The position numbers and the translations under genes are program-made. From Pyxidicoccus parkwaysis (GTDB lineage: Bacteria > Myxococcota > Myxococcia > Myxococcales > Myxococcaceae): a stretch of DNA of 64,000 nucleotides. The notes under the pieces were generated by a model. That model saw only the letters and a list, made by a program, of their open reading frames with translations. It did no database searches and was not told the origin of the DNA. The stretch is from positions 8,794,001-8,858,000 of the forward strand of contig NZ_CP071090.1 of assembly GCF_017301735.1 (NCBI RefSeq), in the 5' to 3' direction. Of the stretch, positions 57,922-64,000 are shown in pieces. Within the stretch, counting starts at the first letter, position 1; each line of letters starts with the position of its first letter.

Positions 57922-58524
57922 ATGGTGACGGAAGCGCCTTCCAAGCCAGGAAAGGAAGAGCTGACGTCTCGCGCGGCACGCGTCCGCCTGCTTGTGTTTG
58001 ACGTGGACGGGGTGCTCACCGACGGCGGCCTGTACTACGGCGCCCAGGGTGAGCTGATGAAGCGCTTCGACGTGAAGGACGGACACGCCCTGGTCATGGC
58101 CCGCCTTTCAGGCCTGCCCGCCGCCGTCCTGACCGCCCGCACCTCGAGCATCGTGGAGGTTCGCGGACGGGAGCTCGGGCTGGCGGCAGTACTTCAAGGC
58201 CGCCGCGACAAGGGTGCCGCACTGGAGGAACTGCTCCAGCAACTGGGTGTCTCCCCGGAGGCCTGCGCGTACATGGGAGACGACCACAACGACCTCGCCC
58301 CGCTTTCACGCGTGGGGCTGGCCGCGTGTCCCGCGGATGCGGTTCCCGAAGTGCGTCAGGAGGTCCATTTCGTTACCCAGAGCCCAGGCGGCCGAGGGGC
58401 CGCTCGGGAGCTCGTCGAGCTGTGCCTGAAGGCAAGTGGCCGCTGGGACGACGCAGTGGGTCTCATGAGAGGGGCTGATGGACGCGGTGCGCAGAGAGTT
58501 GAACAAACCCCGTATTCAAGGTAG
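57922..58524 (+). CDS. kdsC: Kdo-8-phosphate phosphatase (HAD family)
   Basis: 200 aa. HAD motif I is FDVDGVLTDGGLYY, motif II is VLTARTS, and the C-terminal motif is YMGDDHNDL. KdsC is a cap-less tetrameric phosphatase; the short C1-type length and FDVKDGHAL agree. It removes phosphate from Kdo-8-P, the step after KdsA. A C-terminal extension of about 25 residues beyond the usual end (GADGRGAQRVEQTPYSR) has no known role. Operon with pyrG and kdsA is likely. Confidence 0.94.
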   Translation: MVTEAPSKPGKEELTSRAARVRLLVFDVDGVLTDGGLYYGAQGELMKRFDVKDGHALVMARLSGLPAAVLTARTSSIVEVRGRELGLAAVLQGRRDKGAALEELLQQLGVSPEACAYMGDDHNDLAPLSRVGLAACPADAVPEVRQEVHFVTQSPGGRGAARELVELCLKASGRWDDAVGLMRGADGRGAQRVEQTPYSR

Positions 58525-58575
58525 GTGAATTACTCCATGGGCAGCGGAATGATGCAGCAAGAGGGGAGTACGGCG

Positions 58576-59157
58576 ATGACGGACCAGCTCTATACGACGC
58601 ACGACATCAGCCGGTTGCTTCAGGTGGACCCGTCCACGGTGAGCAAGTGGATTGACCGAGGCATCCTGATGGCGTTCAGGACGCCGGGCGGTCACCGCCG
58701 GGTGCGCTCGGCGGACCTGCGCACGTTCCTCATCACGCACCAGATGCCGGTGCCCGAGGAGCTGGGCAGCGGGACGGTGCGGCTGTTGGTGGTGGACGAC
58801 GAGCGTCCGGTGCTGGAGGCCATCAAGCGCGCGTTCAAGCCGTATGCGGCGCAGGTGGAGCTGCAGACGACGACGAGCGGCGTGGAGGCCCTGCTGCTGG
58901 TGTCCGAGCAGAAGCCGCACGGCATGATTATCGACCTCAACATGCCGGACATCGACGGCCTCGAGGTCTGCCGCCGGATTCGCGCGCGCAAGCAGATGGA
59001 GGGCGTGCGGCTCATCACCATGACGTCCCTGCACTCGCCCGAGGTGGTGGAGCAGTCGAAGCAGGCCGGCGCGCTCGCGTGCATGGCCAAGCCGCTGGAC
59101 GTGCAGGAGGTGCTCGAGCTGTTCCGCGTGCCGCTGGCGCTGAGCGCCAAGCGCTAG
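58576..59157 (+). CDS. Response regulator with N-terminal MerR/excisionase-type HTH
   Basis: 193 aa from the ATG at 58576 (GGGGAG 7 nt upstream); an ATG at 58537 after AGGTGA is an alternative. An N-terminal winged HTH of the excisionase type (YTTHDISRLLQVDPSTVSKWIDRG) is followed by a receiver domain (LLVVDDERPVLEAIKRAF, phospho-acceptor in IIDLNMPDIDG, then MTSLHS and Lys in MAKPLD). DNA-binding domain before the receiver is reversed from most regulators. It probably controls transcription in response to an unlinked kinase; it lies just after kdsC with a 12-51 bp gap. Confidence 0.88.
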   Translation: MTDQLYTTHDISRLLQVDPSTVSKWIDRGILMAFRTPGGHRRVRSADLRTFLITHQMPVPEELGSGTVRLLVVDDERPVLEAIKRAFKPYAAQVELQTTTSGVEALLLVSEQKPHGMIIDLNMPDIDGLEVCRRIRARKQMEGVRLITMTSLHSPEVVEQSKQAGALACMAKPLDVQEVLELFRVPLALSAKR

Positions 59158-59165
59158 GCGCGCAA

Positions 59166-59195
59166 AGGGCTTCCGCATCCCCTCGCGGAAGCCCT
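59166..59195. terminator. Perfect hairpin between convergent genes
   Basis: AGGGCTTCCGC-atcccctc-GCGGAAGCCCT is a perfect 11-bp stem with an 8-nt loop, just after the response regulator stop and before the convergent hsp20 end (59272). No T-run; it may act on both strands. Confidence 0.6.
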
Positions 59196-59271
59196 CGGGA
59201 AGGACGGGGTTGTGAAAGGAAGCCGCGCCCGTCAGCCGGCAGCGGCCTCCCAGGACCCGTGTGCGCTGGCG

Positions 59272-59715
59272 TCAGCCCTGGACCTTGACCTCGATGACGC
59301 GGGGCTTGGACTCCTCGCGCCGCGGCAGGGTCAGCGTCAGCACGCCATTCTCGTACTTCGCCTCCACCCTGGTGGCGTCCACGGTGTCCGGCAGCGCGAA
59401 CGAGCGCGCGAAGGTGCCGAAGACGCGCTCCTGGCGGCGCACGTTGACGCCCTCGGCCTTCGGCTCCGCCTTGCGCTCGGCCTGCACGGTGAGCACGTCG
59501 TTCTCCACCTTCACCTGGATGGCCTTCGCGTCGAGGCCGGGCATGTCGAGGAAGAGCGTCAGGCCGCTCTCGGACTCGAGGATGTCCGCCGCGGGCACGC
59601 GCTCACGCGGGGCCTGGCGCCACACCGGCTGCGTCAGCTCGCGGACGAGGTTGTCGAAGTCGCGCATGAAGGGGTTCACGACGACGGCGGAGTTGAACGG
59701 GTTGCGAGTCTGCAT
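59272..59715 (-). CDS. Hsp20/alpha-crystallin small heat-shock protein
   Basis: 147 aa from the ATG at 59715 (AGGAG 6 nt upstream). The alpha-crystallin domain (about 48-135) includes LTLFLDMPGLDAKAIQVKVEN, the A-x-x-x-n-G-v-L signature AKYENGVLTLTLPR and a C-terminal IEV motif analogous to I-x-I. It holds unfolded proteins as an ATP-independent chaperone. A heat-shock sigma32-like promoter and a palindrome lie upstream, so heat induction is likely. Confidence 0.93.
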   Translation of the reverse strand: MQTRNPFNSAVVVNPFMRDFDNLVRELTQPVWRQAPRERVPAADILESESGLTLFLDMPGLDAKAIQVKVENDVLTVQAERKAEPKAEGVNVRRQERVFGTFARSFALPDTVDATRVEAKYENGVLTLTLPRREESKPRVIEVKVQG

Positions 59716-59748
59716 GGTCTTCTCCTGTACGTGTCGCCAGCTCGGGCG

Positions 59749-59762
59749 CACGTCATGACGTG
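59749..59762. promoter_or_regulatory. Perfect 14-bp palindrome upstream of hsp20
   Basis: CACGTCATGACGTG is a perfect palindrome, 34-47 bp before the hsp20 start. It lies in the leader of the putative heat-shock promoter, so it may be an operator or RNA hairpin. It does not match the CIRCE element. Confidence 0.45.
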
Positions 59763-59799
59763 AAAAAGCGTTGTCCTGGTTCGCGGTCGCCGCGGCCCC

Positions 59800-59826
59800 C
59801 ATCGGGCTCCAGCGCCGCCTCACAAG
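59800..59826 (-). promoter_or_regulatory. Sigma32-like promoter for hsp20
   Basis: In the transcription sense CTTGTGA, 13 bases, then CCCGATG resembles the heat-shock consensus (CTTGAAA, 11-16, CCCATnT). The leader would be about 80 nt. The match has two or three mismatches, so it is a candidate only. Confidence 0.45.
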
Positions 59827-59937
59827 ACTCAAGAGAACCATGGATGCGGACGTGTCAAGGAACGCCCCCGCGCGCCCCCTGGCCCGTCAACCGCGCCTGC
59901 CTGCCTGCCCATTGACCCGGGGGGCTGCCCTTTTTCG

Positions 59938-60132
59938 TCAGTCGTCGTCGCGTCCGAGGTGGACCGAGACTCCCTCCTCCTCGCGGGACACCTGCACCGT
60001 CCAGGGCCGGCAACACACCGGACAGTCCTCGACGTAGGTCTCCGAGTGGGCGCCGATGGGGTCCACGTCGACCTCCACTTCCTCACCGCAGTAGGGGCAG
60101 CGCTCGGTGGTGGCTTCCGCGAAGGGTTGCAT
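59938..60132 (-). CDS. CPXCG motif cysteine-rich protein
   Basis: 64 aa from the ATG at 60132 (GAGGAGG 7 nt upstream). Two knuckles CPYCG and CPVCC, 25 residues apart, with EDCPVCCRPWTVQVSRE, match the small CPXCG family, probably a zinc ribbon. Function unknown. The second knuckle has Cys where the family usually has Gly. It lies alone between hsp20 and the MshEN gene. Confidence 0.85.
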   Translation of the reverse strand: MQPFAEATTERCPYCGEEVEVDVDPIGAHSETYVEDCPVCCRPWTVQVSREEEGVSVHLGRDDD

Positions 60133-60198
60133 GGGGTGCCTCCTCGCCTTCTGGGCGGACAGATGCGTCGTGGACTGAGCGTCCGCGCTTTCAGACGG

Positions 60199-60204
60199 TA
60201 GACT
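60199..60204 (+). promoter_or_regulatory. -10-like box TAGACT, leaderless arrangement
   Basis: TAGACT, the strongest match of the set, ends 8 nt before the ATG at 60213, with no ribosome site. Confidence 0.5.
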
Positions 60205-60212
60205 CCTGGACC

Positions 60213-61076
60213 ATGGCTGCTCCTTCCCGGAATCGCATCGGAGAAATCCTCGTCAAGGCCCGCGTCATCGACGACCTGCAGCTACGCAGCGCGCTCGCCA
60301 CGCAAGACCAGTGGGGTGGACGCCTGTCGCGCATCGTCGCGGACATGGGGCTGGCCAGCGAGGAGACCATCGCCGAGGCCATCTGCCAGGGCATGGGCAT
60401 GCAGCGCGTTCAGCTGGGCAACATCACCCGCGACGTGGGCGCGCTGGCGCGCGTGGACGTGAGCCTGGCGGAGCAGAAGGGCGTCTTCCCGGTGAGCCTG
60501 AAGGACAACGGGAAGACGCTGGTGCTCGCCATGGCGGACCCCACGGACCTGGCCACCCTCGACCAGGTGGCGGCGAAGAGCCGCGCCCGCGTGGTCGTCA
60601 TGGTGGCGAGCGAGCGCGAAATCGCGCACGCGATTCTGCGCCACTACCGCAACCAGGAGCCGGTGGTGAGCACCCGCTTCGGCGGACCCCGGCCGCAGCA
60701 GCCCGCGGGCGAGGAGTACGACTCGGGCGGCGAGGACGACTTCAAGGTCGTCGACATGAGCGGCAAGACGGTGGTGAAGCGCATCGCGGACATCGTCCCG
60801 GACGCGCCCGCCCCCGCGCCCCCGCCGCCTCCCTCCGCGCGCGCCGCGGAGAAGCCGGCCCCGCCCGTGGCGGGCTCGAGCGCCGCGGACATCCTCGACG
60901 AAATCCTCGCCGGCGGCACGCCCACGTCCGAGTGGACGGAGGAGGACCTGCAGCGCCTCCAGACGGTGCAGCAGAACCAGGAGAAGAGCTCCAAGATTCT
61001 GCGCGCCCTGCTGGAGCTGCTCCTGGAGAAGGGCCAGCTCCAGCAGAGGGAGCTGGCGGCGAAGATGCGGCTGTAG
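60213..61076 (+). CDS. MshEN (GspE N-terminal-like) domain protein
   Basis: 287 aa. Two halves of the MshEN domain (residues 5-140) are clear: NRIGEILVKARVIDDLQLRS and RLSRIVADMGLASEETIAEA, then VSLAEQKGVFPVSLKDNG. A Pro/Ala-rich linker (about 170-230) precedes a short helical C-terminus (LQTVQQNQEKSSKILRALLE). No ATPase domain. Such proteins may sense cyclic-di-GMP; this is inference. It is the second MshEN protein in the window and seems a shorter relative of the first gene. Confidence 0.82.
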   Translation: MAAPSRNRIGEILVKARVIDDLQLRSALATQDQWGGRLSRIVADMGLASEETIAEAICQGMGMQRVQLGNITRDVGALARVDVSLAEQKGVFPVSLKDNGKTLVLAMADPTDLATLDQVAAKSRARVVVMVASEREIAHAILRHYRNQEPVVSTRFGGPRPQQPAGEEYDSGGEDDFKVVDMSGKTVVKRIADIVPDAPAPAPPPPPSARAAEKPAPPVAGSSAADILDEILAGGTPTSEWTEEDLQRLQTVQQNQEKSSKILRALLELLLEKGQLQQRELAAKMRL

Positions 61077-61092
61077 CCCGCGCGCACGGTTT

Positions 61093-61121
61093 GCGCGCAC
61101 GCGCAGGACGTGCGTGCGCGC
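61093..61121. terminator. Alternating-base hairpin between convergent genes
   Basis: GCGCGCACGC (61093-61102) pairs with GCGTGCGCGC (61112-61121) around a 9-nt loop. It lies between the MshEN gene and the convergent serB. The surrounding 61080-61140 is alternating purine-pyrimidine with repeated GCGCAGGAC units, able to adopt unusual DNA structure. Confidence 0.5.
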
Positions 61122-61145
61122 GCAGGACTTGCGCGCGTGCTCGCG

Positions 61146-62342
61146 TCATCCCGCTTCCTGGAGCTCCCGCGCGGTGAGCCCCAGCAGGTAGAGGATGGCG
61201 TCCAGGCCGCCCGCGGAGATGGACGTGTCGGCCGCCTCGCGCAGCTTCGGCTTCGCGCGGAAGGCAATGCCCAGCCCGGCCTTCTCCAGCATGAGCAAGT
61301 CATTGGCGCCGTCGCCCACGGCGATGACCTGGTCCAGCAGGATGCCCTCCTGCTTCGCGAGCGACTCCAACAGCTCCGCCTTGCGGCGCGCGTTGACGAT
61401 GGGCCCCACGGTGCGGCCGGTGAGCTTGCCGCCCTGCTCTTCCAGCACGTTGGAGTACGCGGAGTCGATGCCGAGCCGCGCCTTCAGCGCCTCGGCCGCC
61501 ACGGAGAAGCCGCCGCTGATGACGGCGGTGCGGTAGCCCAGGCGCTTGAGCACGCGAATGAGCGTCTCCGCGCCTTCCGTCAGCGGCAGGTTGTCCGCGA
61601 TGCGGCGCAGCACCGCCACGTCCAGGCCCGCGAGCAGCGCCACGCGCTGGCGCAGCGACTCGTCGTAGTCCATCTCCCCGTGCATGGCGCGCTCGGTGAT
61701 GCGCGACACCTGCTCGCCCACGCCGTGCGCGCGCGCCAGCTCGTCGATGACCTCGATGCGGATGAGCGTGGAGTCCATGTCCATCACCACCATCCGCTTG
61801 CCGCGGCGGTAGAGACTCTCGCGCTGCAACGCCACGTCGAACGAGCCCGCCTCCATGGACAGCGCGAGCAGCGAACGTTTCAACACGTCCGGCACGGCGC
61901 CCGCCGGAAGCGTGAGGTGGAACTCCACCGAGCCCAGGTGCGTCTCGGTGAGGCGCGTAATCCGCTCGATGTTGGCGCCATGCGCGGCCAGCCGCTGCGC
62001 CACCGCATGCAGCTCACGGACACCGAGCGCGCGGCCCACGGCGGTGACGACGTAGCGCACGGGCCCGGACTCGGCGGGCACGGGCGCTGGCGTCTCCATC
62101 ACCTGGAAGTCCAGCGCCACGCCCAGCTCGTGCGCGGCGAAGAGCAGCTCCTTGAGGACGCCGCGCGACTCGGGCAGGTGCACGAGCAGGCACAGCGTGA
62201 GCCGGCCCTGCACCACCACCTGCTCCACGTCGAGCAGCTCCGCGCCGGCGTCGGCGAGCAGGCCGGTGAGGCGGGAGACGATGCCGGGAGCGTCTCTCCC
62301 GGTGACGGTGACGAGCACTCGCTCGGACGGGCGCGAAGTCAT
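61146..62342 (-). CDS. serB: Phosphoserine phosphatase with ACT domains
   Basis: 398 aa. Two ACT domains (residues 8-80 and about 95-165: VLVTVTGRDAPGIVSRL and YVVTAVGRALGVRELHAV) precede the HAD phosphatase (MDMDSTLI motif I, VISGGFSVAA motif II, GDGANDLLML motif IV). The fusion of two ACT domains to SerB is seen in mycobacteria and other bacteria and gives feedback control by serine. It makes serine from phosphoserine. The sequence before the ATG, gacgggcgcccatg, is identical to that before both carboxylase genes. Confidence 0.95.
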   Translation of the reverse strand: MTSRPSERVLVTVTGRDAPGIVSRLTGLLADAGAELLDVEQVVVQGRLTLCLLVHLPESRGVLKELLFAAHELGVALDFQVMETPAPVPAESGPVRYVVTAVGRALGVRELHAVAQRLAAHGANIERITRLTETHLGSVEFHLTLPAGAVPDVLKRSLLALSMEAGSFDVALQRESLYRRGKRMVVMDMDSTLIRIEVIDELARAHGVGEQVSRITERAMHGEMDYDESLRQRVALLAGLDVAVLRRIADNLPLTEGAETLIRVLKRLGYRTAVISGGFSVAAEALKARLGIDSAYSNVLEEQGGKLTGRTVGPIVNARRKAELLESLAKQEGILLDQVIAVGDGANDLLMLEKAGLGIAFRAKPKLREAADTSISAGGLDAILYLLGLTARELQEAG

Positions 62343-62412
62343 GGGCGCCCGTCAGTGTGTCAGCCCCGCATGCGCCCGGCGAGCCCGGAGTGCGAGCGGT
62401 GCTTGCCGGCAA

Positions 62413-63999
62413 TCATTCCTTCGGCGCGTCCGAGGAGACGATGAGGTCTCCGCGCTTGAGGAACTCGTTGTCCGGGAAGGCCTTGTAGAAGTCCTCCAGC
62501 ATCGCGTCCACGTCGGGGTAGCGCTGCTCGCGCTTGTCCTGGGTGGCCTTGTCGAAGAGCTGGTCCAGGCCGCTGGGGGCCTCGGGATTCACCTCGGAGG
62601 GCAGCGGCGAGCGGCGACCCGGAATCTGCCCGGTGAGCATCTCGTAGAGGAGGATGCCCAGCCCGTACACGTCCGCGGCCGCGCCCGGCTCCTTGGCGCC
62701 GCGGTTCATCAGCTCGGGGGCCATATAGGACATGCCGCCCGTGCCGACGAAGACCTGGGGCATGCCCTTGGTGGCGTCCACCTCCACCACGCGGCCGAGG
62801 CCGAAGTCGGACAGCTTCGCGTTGCCGTACGCGTCGAAGAGGACGTTCTCCGGCTTGAGGTTGTGGTGCGTGAGGCCGGCGGCGTGCGCGGCGCGCAGGC
62901 CGTACGCCATCTGCAGGAAGGTGCGCAGCGCGACGGGCACCGGTATGCCGTTGCCACCGCCCGCCTCCAGGCGCTCCTTCAGGCTGCCGTGCATCAGCTC
63001 CAGCACGAAGTACGGCCGAGCCGCGTCCACGTTCTGGTCCACCACCTGCACCACGCCCGGGTGGCGAACCTGGGCCTGGGCACACAGCTCCTTCTTCAGC
63101 CGCTTGAGCACCTCGCCGCGCTGGAGGAAGGAGAAGTAGCCGAAGATGTCCTTCAGCTCCTTGAGGCAGATGTCCAGCCCGAGCGCGGTGAAGCGCCCCT
63201 TGAAGACGGTGCCGAGCGGCCCGGTGCCGATGGGGTCGAACTTCTGGTAGCGCAGGTCCATCTCCGCGCCCTTCGGGGCGGGAGCGGCGGCGGCTGGCGC
63301 GGCGGCGGGGGCGGGAGCAGCGGGAGGAGGCATGGGGGCGGCGGCGAGCGGCGAGGTGATGGAGGGCAGCGGCGCGGAGCTGGCGGCCGGAGTCTGAGGC
63401 GTGGGAGCGAAGGGCGCGGGCGAGATGATGGTCGCCTCCCTGCGCGGCTCGGGGGCGGGCGCCTCGGCGCGGGCCGCCGACGTGATGACGGTTGCCTCCC
63501 TGCGCGGCTCGGGGGCGGGCGTCTCCGCGCGGGCCACGGGCGTGGGCGCGGCGGCCGGCGAGGGCCCGGTGGGCGGAGGCAGCGGCAGCGGCGTGGCCGA
63601 CGGCACCGTCACCTCCAGCGCGGGCATGGCCGTACGCGAGGGGCGCTGCTGGGCCGGAGGCATGGGCGGCGGCGGCGCGGGCGGGGCCGGCGGCTGCGGA
63701 GGAGCCAGGACCTCCGTCTCATCCAGCAGCAGCTCCGGCGGGGGCGGCGGCACCAGCAGCGGCTCGTCGGTGCCGGGCGCCACGGGCGGCTCGTCCTCGG
63801 CGGCGACGAGCTGATCCGCGAAGAACTCGCCCACCTCGGTGGTGAAGCGCTCCTGCAGGTCGCCACCCGCCACGCGCTCGCCCTGCTCGGTGAGCTTGAG
63901 CTGGGCCTCGCGGTCCATGGCGATGTAGTGGAACTTGCGCAGGAAGAAGAAGTAGTTGTCGAACTCCAGCGACACGGACGGCTCGAGCGCGGCCTTCAC
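62413..63999 (-). CDS. Serine/threonine kinase-like protein with altered catalytic site (cut by window edge)
   Basis: At least 528 codons; the first codon visible is a GTG at 63999, and the true start may lie outside. The N-terminal part is a short conserved region (FDNYFFFLRKFHYIAMDREA) and a long Pro/Ala linker. The kinase domain (about 255-510) has the glycine loop GTGPLGTVFKG, the Lys in ICLKELKD, DFG in SDFGLGR and MAPE, but the catalytic loop reads HHNLKPEN instead of HRDLKPEN. The base Asp is Asn (codon 62860-62862). It is therefore probably a pseudokinase or a very weak kinase. No membrane segment is seen. Confidence 0.85.
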   Translation of the reverse strand: MKAALEPSVSLEFDNYFFFLRKFHYIAMDREAQLKLTEQGERVAGGDLQERFTTEVGEFFADQLVAAEDEPPVAPGTDEPLLVPPPPPELLLDETEVLAPPQPPAPPAPPPPMPPAQQRPSRTAMPALEVTVPSATPLPLPPPTGPSPAAAPTPVARAETPAPEPRREATVITSAARAEAPAPEPRREATIISPAPFAPTPQTPAASSAPLPSITSPLAAAPMPPPAAPAPAAAPAAAAPAPKGAEMDLRYQKFDPIGTGPLGTVFKGRFTALGLDICLKELKDIFGYFSFLQRGEVLKRLKKELCAQAQVRHPGVVQVVDQNVDAARPYFVLELMHGSLKERLEAGGGNGIPVPVALRTFLQMAYGLRAAHAAGLTHHNLKPENVLFDAYGNAKLSDFGLGRVVEVDATKGMPQVFVGTGGMSYMAPELMNRGAKEPGAAADVYGLGILLYEMLTGQIPGRRSPLPSEVNPEAPSGLDQLFDKATQDKREQRYPDVDAMLEDFYKAFPDNEFLKRGDLIVSSDAPKE

Positions 64000-64000
64000 T

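Noticed and set aside
59716-59937. CIRCE/HrcA operator before hsp20
   Set aside because: No TTAGCACTC and GAGTGCTAA pair; the palindrome found there differs.

Overview
The window is GC-rich DNA (roughly 70 percent by eye) with strong third-position GC codon use. It carries long Pro/Ala-rich linkers, a DUF4388 protein, MshEN-domain proteins, lipoproteins and many one- and two-component regulators. This is the style of a myxobacterium of the Myxococcaceae (Myxococcus, Corallococcus or Pyxidicoccus type). The assignment is inferred from gene content and is not proven. I saw no rRNA, tRNA, CRISPR array, transposase or phage gene.

Layout. 0.1-8.8 kb: an MshEN/HEAT protein, a metallophosphoesterase, a histidine kinase and sigma54 response regulator pair with overlapping genes, then an astacin-like metalloprotease with six FG-GAP repeats followed by an echo of the regulator's 3' end. 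8.8-14.8 kb: a dienelactone hydrolase divergent from a GlxA-type regulator, a WS/DGAT acyltransferase, a zinc-finger membrane protein, a Cys-rich secreted protein and a PRMT-like methyltransferase. 15-18.1 kb: a large methyltransferase-aminotransferase fusion resembling plant methionine S-methyltransferase. 18.3-24.7 kb: small and secreted unknowns, then two convergent intramembrane proteases (rhomboid-TPR and site-2 protease with CBS) and a Coq4 homologue. 24.7-29.1 kb: an acyl-CoA carboxylase cluster (carboxyltransferase, unknown, biotin carboxylase, biotin carrier). 29.1-36.7 kb: a duplicated TonB_C/TPR lipoprotein pair, a ferritin-like lipoprotein, a second histidine kinase, a DUF1877 protein, a TauE/SafE permease and a protein of four six-cysteine repeats. 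36.8-40.2 kb: an octapeptide-repeat/DUF4388/J-domain/TPR protein, then YhbY behind tandem hairpins. 40.2-48 kb: heparinase II/III-like lyase, enoyl-CoA hydratase-like protein, ceramidase-like protein, purF, a small secreted protein and a pectinacetylesterase-like lipoprotein. 48-58.5 kb: RluA-type pseudouridine synthase and an envelope-sugar block: wecB, kdsB, an MsbA-like ABC transporter, pyrG-kdsA-kdsC. Inside this block sits a 0.3-kb gap holding a structured RNA candidate. 58.5-64 kb: HTH response regulator, Hsp20, a CPXCG protein, a second MshEN protein, serB and a kinase-like protein cut by the window edge whose catalytic Asp is Asn.

How parts work together. PyrG makes CTP for KdsB, and KdsA and KdsC make the Kdo that KdsB activates, so this block supplies CMP-Kdo for lipopolysaccharide. 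An MsbA-like exporter lies close by. The carboxylase cluster supplies methylmalonyl- or malonyl-CoA. The most unusual signals are: three genes whose 3' ends are echoed just downstream; TAGACT-like boxes 6-9 nt before at least nine start codons, suggesting leaderless transcripts; a hairpin-rich transcript with a 12-13 nt match to the 16S anti-Shine-Dalgarno complement; tandem hairpins ahead of yhbY; the MMT-like fusion with an intact PLP lysine; and the pseudokinase.
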